Positions 34,688 to 42,663 of a stretch of DNA of 45,276 nt are shown here, one piece after another (positions within the stretch are counted from its first letter, which is position 1; the number at the start of each line of letters is the position of its first letter). Location of the stretch: NCBI GenBank assembly GCA_944322935.1, contig CALUQO010000019.1, forward strand, positions 1 through 45,276. Direction: 5' to 3'. Position numbers and translations under genes: made by a program. The notes under the pieces are model-generated. The model was not told where the DNA came from and searched no databases. It saw nothing but the letters and a program-made list of their open reading frames with translations. This stretch comes from Candidatus Gastranaerophilales bacterium (GTDB lineage Bacteria > Cyanobacteriota > Vampirovibrionia > Gastranaerophilales > Gastranaerophilaceae).

Positions 34688-35394
34688 TGCAGCTTATTGA
34701 AATTAAAAACCTCATAAAAACTTACGAAACAGGCGATACGTCGTTCAACGCACTGAACGATGTGTCCCTGAGCGTGGACACGGGTGAGTTTGTGGCGATT
34801 ATGGGCGCGTCGGGCTCCGGAAAATCCACCTGTATGAACATACTCGGATGTCTGGACAAACCGACCTCGGGCAGCTATTTCCTTGACGGGATTGACGTGA
34901 GCAAAATGTCAATGAACGAGCTTTCTACTATAAGAAACAGAAAACTCGGCTTCGTTTTTCAGGGGTTTAACCTTATCCCGAGAACCTCGGCTATCGAAAA
35001 CGTTGAAATGCCTATGATTTATAAAGGAATCCCTCCCGAAGAAAGAATCAAAAGAGCCAAAGCAGCTTTAAAAATAGTCGGACTCGAATATCGGGAAAAC
35101 CACCTGCCCAACCAGATGTCAGGCGGTCAGCAGCAAAGAGTTGCGATAGCCCGTGCAATAGTTAACGACGCTCCGATTATTCTTGCGGACGAACCCACCG
35201 GAAACCTTGATACAAAGACATCTATAGAGGTTATGGAGTTTTTTGTAAAACTCAACGACACAGGTAAGACAATAATTCTCGTAACGCACGAACCTGATAT
35301 TGCCCAGTATTGCAAAAGGATTGTCCGTTTTAAAGACGGAAACATAATCAGCGACGAGATAAACACGAACAGAACGGAGGTCAAAGGCGCATGA
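34687..35394 (+). CDS. MacB/LolD-type ABC transporter ATPase
   Basis: ATP-binding subunit of the exporter, 235 residues. Walker A GASGSGKST (40-48), Q-loop FQGFNLIP, signature MSGGQQQR (144-151), Walker B ILADEP (165-170) and the switch His in VTHEP are all intact. E. coli MacB fuses ATPase and permease; here they are separate genes, as in the LolD or YknY arrangement. It overlaps macA by one base and the permease by four. Confidence 0.93.
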   Translation: MQLIEIKNLIKTYETGDTSFNALNDVSLSVDTGEFVAIMGASGSGKSTCMNILGCLDKPTSGSYFLDGIDVSKMSMNELSTIRNRKLGFVFQGFNLIPRTSAIENVEMPMIYKGIPPEERIKRAKAALKIVGLEYRENHLPNQMSGGQQQRVAIARAIVNDAPIILADEPTGNLDTKTSIEVMEFFVKLNDTGKTIILVTHEPDIAQYCKRIVRFKDGNIISDEINTNRTEVKGA

Positions 35395-36620
35395 TAGATT
35401 TTGAATCCACGTTAAAAATCTCGCTTCGTTCGTTAAAAGTCAACAAAATGCGCTCGATTTTGACGAGTCTGGGTATTATCATCGGCGTAAGCGCCGTAAT
35501 CATAATGCTTTCCATAGGTGAAGGCGCAAAACAAAGGATTAATAAAGACATAGCGTCCATGGGTTCAAACCTTCTTATGGTAATGTCTGGCTCCACCACC
35601 TCAAGCGGCGTGAGAATGGGGAGCGGAACCCAGCCTACCCTTACCATAAAAGATTCCGAAGCAATGTTAAAACACTGTCCGTCCGTTCTTGAGGTTGCGC
35701 CTACCGTCAGTCAGGTTCAGCAGCTTGTTTATTCAAACCAGAACTGGTCAACGACAGTGAACGGCATCACTCCGGGGTATATGCCCATCAGAATGTGGGA
35801 GGTTGAATCCGGAAGAGGAATAACTCAAGATGACTTGAAAAATACCACCAAGGTTGCTCTGCTCGGTACAACGGTTACGGAGAACCTGTTCGGGGATATG
35901 GATCCGCTTAACAAAACCGTGCGCATAGGCGGTATGCCGTTTAAAGTAATAGGTATTTTAAAGTCAAAAGGCCAGAACGGTATGGGACAGGATCAGGACG
36001 ACACTGTTTTGATACCGATTACAACCGCGCAAAAAAAGCTGTTCGGCACGGATTTTCCAGGCATGGTTAAGCATATAAGCGTGCAGGCAAAAGACGAAAA
36101 CAGTCTTGAGTCTGCCCAGGAAGAGATAACAGAGCTTTTGAGAGAACGCCACAATCTCGGAAAAACAAAAGAAGATGACTTCACGATAAGAAACTTTACC
36201 CAGATGCTCGAAACCGCAAAACAGGCGTCTAATACCATGGCGATTCTGCTCGGGTCGATTGCTTCCGTATCGCTGCTTGTAGGCGGTATCGGGATTATGA
36301 ACATAATGCTAGTGTCCGTTACGGAACGTACAAAAGAAATAGGTATACGTATGGCAATAGGCGCTACGGCTATGGATATAAGGATTCAGTTTTTGTTTGA
36401 GGCGCTGCTTCTGTCGCTTGCCGGCGGGTTCCTTGGCGTTATTATAGGCATACTCGGCAGCAAGATTGTCGGGCTGTTTTCTGATATGACGGTAATAATT
36501 TCTCCGATTCCTGTTTTGATATCCTTCGGGTTTGCCGGAATTGTCGGTATCGTGTTCGGATATTATCCGGCTTATAAGGCATCTTTGTTGAATCCGATTG
36601 AAGCTTTGCGTTATGAATAA
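35391..36620 (+). CDS. MacB/FtsX-type ABC transporter permease
   Basis: A 409-residue permease. The first membrane helix (MRSILTSLGIIIGVSAVIIM, about 20-40) is followed by a large periplasmic MacB_PCD domain (about 45-275) and three C-terminal helices (about 280-305, 330-355, 370-395) of the FtsX domain, including GGIGIMNIMLVSVTERTKEIGIR. It acts as a mechanotransmission-type exporter with the ATPase, MacA and TolC proteins of this operon. The substrate may be a lipoprotein, peptide, glycolipid or antibiotic; sequence does not decide. Confidence 0.92.
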   Translation: MIDFESTLKISLRSLKVNKMRSILTSLGIIIGVSAVIIMLSIGEGAKQRINKDIASMGSNLLMVMSGSTTSSGVRMGSGTQPTLTIKDSEAMLKHCPSVLEVAPTVSQVQQLVYSNQNWSTTVNGITPGYMPIRMWEVESGRGITQDDLKNTTKVALLGTTVTENLFGDMDPLNKTVRIGGMPFKVIGILKSKGQNGMGQDQDDTVLIPITTAQKKLFGTDFPGMVKHISVQAKDENSLESAQEEITELLRERHNLGKTKEDDFTIRNFTQMLETAKQASNTMAILLGSIASVSLLVGGIGIMNIMLVSVTERTKEIGIRMAIGATAMDIRIQFLFEALLLSLAGGFLGVIIGILGSKIVGLFSDMTVIISPIPVLISFGFAGIVGIVFGYYPAYKASLLNPIEALRYE

Positions 36621-36635
36621 TAGTGAGAACACGTT

Positions 36636-36659
36636 TAAAGTCTTGCATACCAGACTTTA
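36636..36659 (+). terminator. hairpin after the export operon
   Basis: TAAAGTCT/AGACTTTA (36636-36643 with 36652-36659), eight-base loop, 16 bases after the permease stop. There is no T-run behind it, so termination here is uncertain. Confidence 0.35.
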
Positions 36660-36765
36660 GCGGAACAAATTCCCCTCACTGTTACATTTAACACGACCGC
36701 TATTCGGGCTCTTATCGTAATGAAGCAGCGTTTTTGCGTGCACGAGAGCTGTTATTCGAGTAGCA

Positions 36766-38631
36766 TTAACTATATGAAATATCAAATACAACACATTCGC
36801 CTATATAAATATTTTCAATATGAAAAATCAGGTTGTTTATATCCGCACAAATTTCGTCGTAACGTGAGTTTGTGTAAACCATAGCTGCATTATTAATTTG
36901 GGATTTTAGACTTATTGTTATCTCCTGTTTTTGGGGATTTAAATTAGCTGCAAACAAAAGACAGGGTTTGTTGTCTTTTGAATACAACCAGACAAGAGAG
37001 CTGTCGTTGTCTGATTGTAACAACTCCATGGCAGAATTATCTATGATTTGTTTATAAATAACATACAGCTTACGCATAGCAGAAATCTGTTCAAAGAGTG
37101 TGTCATTATCACCCCATTTATAAGGCAGTGTCTGTTTTTTAACGTATTCATTAGAAAATTCATTTTCATTTTGAGGCTTTAAACATTTGGTTTCATAGCC
37201 CATTCCCGTATAAGAAGGCAAATTCAAAAACATAGAGATAAAATACCTTAGCTCATTTGCTTCTTCTGATTGAAAATACTGAGAATGTTCCTTTAAATCC
37301 CCGTCATTTGAGAATGTGCACAGGCAAGGAAAAAACGGAAAATTTTTTCTGAACGGATTTAAAAAGTCGTCTACAGTATTAACAAACTCTTTGTTGAGAT
37401 ATTGAAAATTTAAGTTACCAAGAACTATATCAACTTTTTTGTTAATCATGTCAGAAATACCGTTGATATAATACGTGTTATAAAAAGCCTCAGCAAGAAC
37501 AGCAAAATAGGGTGCAGTAGTATGTATTTTATCTTTTACATATGCCCACATTTCCCGCGATTCATGCACGTTTTTTTCGGATTCAGCGTGAGAGTGTGCA
37601 ATCTGGTTATGTGCCATATCAGCTCTTAAAAAATCAAAATTATATTCTTTTTGAAATTTCAATATTTTATCACTGAAATAATCCCACACAATTTGGTTTA
37701 TCCCGTTTTTTACAGGATATCCGTCGCTGTCTGTTTTATACCACTTGTATGGTGTAATGCAGCCGATTACTTTGGCTGACTGTGAACGATTATCAACATC
37801 AAATACCGCCCAGTCCGAATCTTCGTTTCGCTCAATTCTTTTAAAAACTACGGGGCGCATAGGCGAATGTTCCGTTACCGGAAGAGGCTCTAGCCCGGCA
37901 GCTCTTATCTTTTTCATCAAATTTATTCTTATTGAAGTTCTGTCAGAGTTTTTGGGAAATATAAAACCTTCCCTTTCACATTCACTCAACTCAAACAAAT
38001 TAGCCGGAGCGTTTGTTTCTTTTACAATGATATCTTCAACATCTTTGTAAATTGTATTGTAATCAATTTGTGGAGGAAACAATTGAGCTGTCTTTTGTTT
38101 GTTTAGCTTTGCCCACTCAAAAAACGCCGGATTCATCATTGTTATTTCAGAAAAATTATCAACATGCGGCAATGCGTCAAAACCAACAACCTTGCCGGCA
38201 GCATGCAGAATATTTACAACAAACTTTAATTGTTTTTCGGGAGTGTCATACCCCAGAGAAGATAAATCCTTATCCAAAAACTCCTCATTTAAACGCCAAG
38301 AAGTTTGTACATAAAGACTTCCCTTATCACCCGTAGTCCAAAGTGGCATAATGTGTATTGCATTTTCAGGGAAAGTCAGGGCATATTTTACAATCCCCCA
38401 AAAAGTTTTTGTTATGCGAGGATTAATACCTATAATTTTTATAGTTTTGCACCATTGAGTATCTTTTATGTCCGCAACCGGAGACGGATACGGCGTTGTT
38501 ATATCCATAGCTTTTGCCAGTGTTTCTTTTCCGATAATTTTTTTTAGCATTGCAAAAGATTGTTTGAACGACTTGTCCAAACAATCTTTTGGTTTTATAG
38601 GATAAAAGTTGAATTTATTTAATATTGCCAT
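36766..38631 (-). CDS. GH13-like glycoside hydrolase/glucanotransferase
   Basis: A 621-residue protein with the four alpha-amylase-family regions in recognisable form: region I GFDALPHVDN (150-159), region II FLRADMAHN with nucleophile D338, region III VLAEAF with acid/base E381, and region IV FSNDGD with D443 (Asn442 where His is usual). LPSYTGMGYE resembles the late barrel strand before the C-terminal beta domain (about 545-621). About 140 residues are inserted between regions I and II. LAEAF is reminiscent of GlgE-type enzymes, but the subfamily is open. No signal peptide. It overlaps the coiled-coil gene by 13 bases and is last in a four-gene operon. Confidence 0.7.
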   Translation of the reverse strand: MAILNKFNFYPIKPKDCLDKSFKQSFAMLKKIIGKETLAKAMDITTPYPSPVADIKDTQWCKTIKIIGINPRITKTFWGIVKYALTFPENAIHIMPLWTTGDKGSLYVQTSWRLNEEFLDKDLSSLGYDTPEKQLKFVVNILHAAGKVVGFDALPHVDNFSEITMMNPAFFEWAKLNKQKTAQLFPPQIDYNTIYKDVEDIIVKETNAPANLFELSECEREGFIFPKNSDRTSIRINLMKKIRAAGLEPLPVTEHSPMRPVVFKRIERNEDSDWAVFDVDNRSQSAKVIGCITPYKWYKTDSDGYPVKNGINQIVWDYFSDKILKFQKEYNFDFLRADMAHNQIAHSHAESEKNVHESREMWAYVKDKIHTTAPYFAVLAEAFYNTYYINGISDMINKKVDIVLGNLNFQYLNKEFVNTVDDFLNPFRKNFPFFPCLCTFSNDGDLKEHSQYFQSEEANELRYFISMFLNLPSYTGMGYETKCLKPQNENEFSNEYVKKQTLPYKWGDNDTLFEQISAMRKLYVIYKQIIDNSAMELLQSDNDSSLVWLYSKDNKPCLLFAANLNPQKQEITISLKSQINNAAMVYTNSRYDEICADINNLIFHIENIYIGECVVFDISYS

Positions 38632-39977
38632 TCTTCAATGTTGTTCCGGTAAAATTCTTCCATTTTCGGATAGAAGGTTTTAATTTCTTCTGCTTTGCAT
38701 TTAAAATGTGCCTCCAGTTCAGGCATGCTCTTTCTGTATCTGTCAATTAAAAGCTGATGCTCGTGATTTGCTTTTTCTCCCTGCATAATATTCAGGTTTA
38801 TCTTATTCAATCTGTCTTGCAAAACACTCAGCTTCTGAGACAATCTGATACTTTCCGCTTTTGCTTCGTCTTTTTCTTTTATTTCTTCTGATTTTTTATA
38901 TTCAGCAGTCATTCTGTCATATTGGCTGTAGTCGCTATACGGAGCATTTACCTTTTCGTCGTTTACTTCTTTCCACTCCCTGGCTCTTTGTATCTGTTTT
39001 TCAATATCAGCTTTTTGTTTTTTGAAATCATTCAACAGCCTGTTATTTCTTGCAATTGAATCACTGGAATTTTGTATACCTCTTTTTTGGTATTCAATTT
39101 TGTTTCTTGCATTATCTCTGTCCATAAACATCAACCCGACCTCATCAAATATCTTAAAGGCCTGTATTGCTTTTTTCTGCTGCATTTTTGAATGGTTTAT
39201 CCTGTCTTGATAATATCCGATTTTTTCATTTAGTTTGTCATATTTTTGAGCGTTAATACTAAAGAAATAATCAGCCTTTTCTTTTCCATTTTTAATATCC
39301 TCTACCTCCCAAGGGTATTCCTGTGTTTTTTCATCGTAATCCTGTTTATATCCCGCAGAGACGTCATATTCATGCTGAAAGTTATTTCTTTCTTCCAATA
39401 GTTTTTGCAGTTCTTTTTTGTCAGCCTGTTCCAGCCTGTAATAGTATTCCGCAAGTGTTTTAAAGTTTTGTCCGTAATTATTAGCATTGCGATTTACGTT
39501 GAAATAATTTTCTCTGATTTCATCCGGGGTCGGATATTTAGGTCTGTTGTCATAAACGATATAATCGTGATCTCGTTTTGTCTGCTCCGATACATATTCC
39601 TCCGGATCGGCATAATATACCCTATCGGTTGTATAGTCATTGTGTGTTTTTTCAATTGATGAATTTGCGTGACTCAATGGATTTTCACCAATTTTTTGTT
39701 CTATGGGCATATAATTTGAATCACTGTAAGAAGATGTCGGTTCGCGCCCAACGGCAACAACGCCGGCTGTACCGATTTGTCTTCGTATAATATTTTGCGT
39801 TTGGCCTTTAAAAGAAATTCCCGATAAGAAATTGCTTTTTATTGCGTCAGAGGCCTTAGCTGTCTCCACAAAAGTTTTATTATCATTTGCTCCAAAGCTT
39901 GTTAAATCCTGTTCTTTTTGTTGAGTATTTGTTCTGGTTCTTTTTACGTTTAATGGAGAAATTTTACTTATTTTCAT
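38619..39977 (-). CDS. coiled-coil protein with N-terminal SFKG motif
   Basis: A 452-residue unrecognised protein. The basic N-terminus has LTSFGAND (27-29) and GISFKGQTQ (SFKG 55-58). Then comes a Tyr/Asp/Pro-rich stretch and, from about 175, long charged coiled coils with many Glu/Lys/Arg. The ribosome site GGAG lies inside the last codons of the radical SAM gene, and only one base separates that stop from this ATG. It is therefore made together with the radical SAM/SPASM enzyme and could be its substrate, scaffold or partner (inference). Confidence 0.7.
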   Translation of the reverse strand: MKISKISPLNVKRTRTNTQQKEQDLTSFGANDNKTFVETAKASDAIKSNFLSGISFKGQTQNIIRRQIGTAGVVAVGREPTSSYSDSNYMPIEQKIGENPLSHANSSIEKTHNDYTTDRVYYADPEEYVSEQTKRDHDYIVYDNRPKYPTPDEIRENYFNVNRNANNYGQNFKTLAEYYYRLEQADKKELQKLLEERNNFQHEYDVSAGYKQDYDEKTQEYPWEVEDIKNGKEKADYFFSINAQKYDKLNEKIGYYQDRINHSKMQQKKAIQAFKIFDEVGLMFMDRDNARNKIEYQKRGIQNSSDSIARNNRLLNDFKKQKADIEKQIQRAREWKEVNDEKVNAPYSDYSQYDRMTAEYKKSEEIKEKDEAKAESIRLSQKLSVLQDRLNKINLNIMQGEKANHEHQLLIDRYRKSMPELEAHFKCKAEEIKTFYPKMEEFYRNNIEEWQY

Positions 39978-39978
39978 A

Positions 39979-41244
39979 TTACGCTCCTTTTAGTTCGCTG
40001 AATTTTGCGACAATTGTTTCGGTTTTTTGCAGATCTTTCACAGATGCAGGGGTAAAAGTTTCTATTGGTATAACCGGAGTCACATTTTTTATGGTTTTAT
40101 CTCTGTATTTGTCCAAGATGAATACACCGTTTTTAGATGAATTTATGTAGTTTATTTCATCAGGAAGACTAAGCAGCTTGCCGTTAACTTTTAAAACGGA
40201 ATCTTTTGCATATATAAAATTGCCCTTATAAAAATTACAGCATTTTGCGCAAATTGTAAATTTACCATTTTTACAAAGAGAATTTCTTAATCTGTTAGCT
40301 TTGTCATTGTTCCATATTGTCCAAAAATCTTCGTTATTGATATTGCCTATAATGTTACCGATACAGTTTGAGACATCCCCGTTCGAATGTATTGTGGGGT
40401 TAACCCACGGAGTGGTGCAAATTCTGCCGGCTCTGATTTCATCAAGGTTATTATCAAGATAATAATTTTCAATCTCTTCATCTTCCAGTGCAGGAAAAAC
40501 AAATGTCGTGGTCTTGCAAACATCTTTAAAGCTATCAATAGTTTTAATAAGTTTTTTTATGTAATCTTTATCCGTTTTATAAAATTTGGGAGGAATAAGT
40601 CCGCCCGAATAATTTTTATTTAGTCTTTCTCTCCACTGTATATTTGTGTGTTTGTTTAATTCTTCCGTAGAAAATTGCAGATGCTGAAATGTAAGCGTTT
40701 TAATATTTTTTTGCTGAATAAACATCAAAAAATTGGTCAGTTCATCAATATTGTCAGGCAGCATAACACAGTTTATACACAATTTTATTTTGCTTCCGGT
40801 TTTCTGGTACGCTTCAATTTTTTCAATGTTTTCCATAACCTTTTTAAAAGTACCTTTTTTGTTACGGATAGCATCGTGTGTGTCTTCCAATCCGTCAATG
40901 CTGATTGTTATTGTTGTATCTGTTTTGGCTATTTGTTCTAAGTATTTATCAAGCAAAACCCCGTTTGTAACAATTTGAACATTAAAGCCGTATTTTTGTG
41001 TCAGCTCAAAAAGCTTTGCAAAATCCCTGTATAACAATGGTTCTCCACCCATCAAAAGCATTTTTGGCTTTGGGTTTACATCACTAACAGACTCAAAAAA
41101 ATTTGCCCATTGTTTGACAGACATGTCTGCTGGTGCGTTTTGCTTAAATCCGTCACCATATTGAGTACACATTGAACAATTAAGATTACATCTGTACGTA
41201 AGACTTAAAATAAATTCCATTTCAAACGGGAGTTCTAAGACCAT
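39979..41244 (-). CDS. radical SAM/SPASM-domain enzyme
   Basis: A 421-residue enzyme with an intact radical SAM core: C19, C23 and C26 in YRCNLNCSMC, MGGEP (65-69), IVTNG and SIDG. The SPASM-like C-terminal half has C276 (RICTTPW), C294 (SNCIG), C324 and C332-C335-C336 (TICAKCC) for auxiliary Fe-S clusters. An extra 70-residue tail follows. SPASM proteins usually modify peptides or proteins, or mature enzymes. GGAGG six bases before the ATG sits inside the HAD gene, which it overlaps by 10 bases. The substrate is unknown; operon partners are candidates. Confidence 0.85.
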   Translation of the reverse strand: MVLELPFEMEFILSLTYRCNLNCSMCTQYGDGFKQNAPADMSVKQWANFFESVSDVNPKPKMLLMGGEPLLYRDFAKLFELTQKYGFNVQIVTNGVLLDKYLEQIAKTDTTITISIDGLEDTHDAIRNKKGTFKKVMENIEKIEAYQKTGSKIKLCINCVMLPDNIDELTNFLMFIQQKNIKTLTFQHLQFSTEELNKHTNIQWRERLNKNYSGGLIPPKFYKTDKDYIKKLIKTIDSFKDVCKTTTFVFPALEDEEIENYYLDNNLDEIRAGRICTTPWVNPTIHSNGDVSNCIGNIIGNINNEDFWTIWNNDKANRLRNSLCKNGKFTICAKCCNFYKGNFIYAKDSVLKVNGKLLSLPDEINYINSSKNGVFILDKYRDKTIKNVTPVIPIETFTPASVKDLQKTETIVAKFSELKGA

Positions 41245-42515
41245 ATTGAACCTCCGTCCATAAGTGAAGTATATAAATCCATACCCATGTCAAAAGAGTA
41301 TTCCGGGTTTTGCTCTGCATAGTCATACATTGCGGTTTTTATTGCCTTTAACAGTCCGTTGTCTTTGTCCGTTGAATCCGGTATGCAGATAATTTTATTT
41401 ATACCGTTTTCTCTTAGAATACGATTCATTTCTCTTAAGTTATCGAGTTTTGGGCTGCTGCCGACAATTATTGAATAAAAAGGCATTTCTTTGATTGCGG
41501 AAAGAATTTTATTATTATTTAAAAGCACCTGAGGCGGTATTGTTTTGTCAAACTGAAGCCCGTAAATATCAAGATAATTAAGCGGATTCAACATTTTTTC
41601 ATCATTGCCTTCGTCTCCAGCAGCAATAATCAGGTCATTTGTATTGTTAACAATAATATCATTCAGTGCTTTTTTTACATCATAAAGTTTTGAAATCTGG
41701 CTGTTATCCGGAGCAGGTTTTATAAACATTTTATTGCCCGGGACGATTTCCTTGTGTCCGTTCACTATCTGAGGACAATAACCGTTGTAATCCTCAGGAT
41801 AGTGTTTTACAACGGCATTAATATTGTTTTTGTGTAAATATTCTTCTATTTTTTCCTTAATACGTTCGGTCGGTATATTATTGGAAAACGCAATCTCTAT
41901 TGCATTATCTTCATCTTTTGTAAAAGAAACATAATTTTGGGCGTCCTCTGCAGACATTTTATCAAACTGAGATTCCAGCGAAATATCGCCGTAATCGTCT
42001 TTTGTTCTATTTACCGAAGATTCTATAAAAACAGGATTTTTAAACTCCTGTCTTATCATGTCCTTTATTGCAATTTTGAGTCTTAAAGAATCCCAGCCGT
42101 TAGCTGCACTTTGTACATCTTTTGATTTTTGTGTGTCCTTTTGCCACAAATTATCTTTTTTTACAAATCTGTCTCCGCCGTCTTTTGTTATAACAACATC
42201 GGGAGAATAGTAATTCAGGTGCTTATCTTTAAGTTTTTGCTCGACATATTTGTATTCCGACAAATTTCTTCCTGTTGTAATTGTTAACAAAACTTTACCT
42301 TTTGCAAGGTCAAAAAAGTCTTTCATTTTTCCGAAATAATCATTGAACAAAAATCTTCTTTCACTACCGTCTTGTAGCATATTATCATTACACATTTCCA
42401 TATGAGAAAACGGTGTATAAGTCTTGTCAAAATCCGTAAAAACACTGGTTTGACCGGATTTAAATGATATAGATGCTTTAGGGGATATATTAAATTTTAC
42501 TGGATTAATAAACAC
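41235..42515 (-). CDS. HAD-superfamily (Cof/sucrose-phosphatase-like) phosphatase
   Basis: A 426-residue protein. After a short N-terminus with SISFKSGQ (17-21) comes the HAD motif I DFDKT (28-32), motif II TTGR (80-83), a cap region of about 200 residues and motif IV GDEGND (300-305). A C-terminal region of about 100 residues is extra. The cap type points to sugar-phosphate substrates. The start is GTG 42515, six bases after GAGG; a TTG at 42527 overlaps that site. It is the first gene of the operon with the radical SAM, coiled-coil and GH13-like genes. Confidence 0.8.
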   Translation of the reverse strand: MFINPVKFNISPKASISFKSGQTSVFTDFDKTYTPFSHMEMCNDNMLQDGSERRFLFNDYFGKMKDFFDLAKGKVLLTITTGRNLSEYKYVEQKLKDKHLNYYSPDVVITKDGGDRFVKKDNLWQKDTQKSKDVQSAANGWDSLRLKIAIKDMIRQEFKNPVFIESSVNRTKDDYGDISLESQFDKMSAEDAQNYVSFTKDEDNAIEIAFSNNIPTERIKEKIEEYLHKNNINAVVKHYPEDYNGYCPQIVNGHKEIVPGNKMFIKPAPDNSQISKLYDVKKALNDIIVNNTNDLIIAAGDEGNDEKMLNPLNYLDIYGLQFDKTIPPQVLLNNNKILSAIKEMPFYSIIVGSSPKLDNLREMNRILRENGINKIICIPDSTDKDNGLLKAIKTAMYDYAEQNPEYSFDMGMDLYTSLMDGGSIWS

Positions 42516-42607
42516 AATAAACCTCAATACTTTTTCTGATAATAAAAAAAAAAATAACGGATTAAAAGAATTAATTCATTTTGATTTACAAAATGTTACA
42601 AGAGTAA

Positions 42608-42636
42608 TACACAAAAATAAAATTTTGTTTTATAAT
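42608..42636 (+). promoter_or_regulatory. sigma70-type promoter of kinase-like gene
   Basis: TACACA (42608-42613), 17 bases, TATAAT (42631-42636), 28 bases before the ATG. Confidence 0.5.
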
Positions 42637-42663
42637 TAAAACAACAAAAGGGGACTTGGACAT

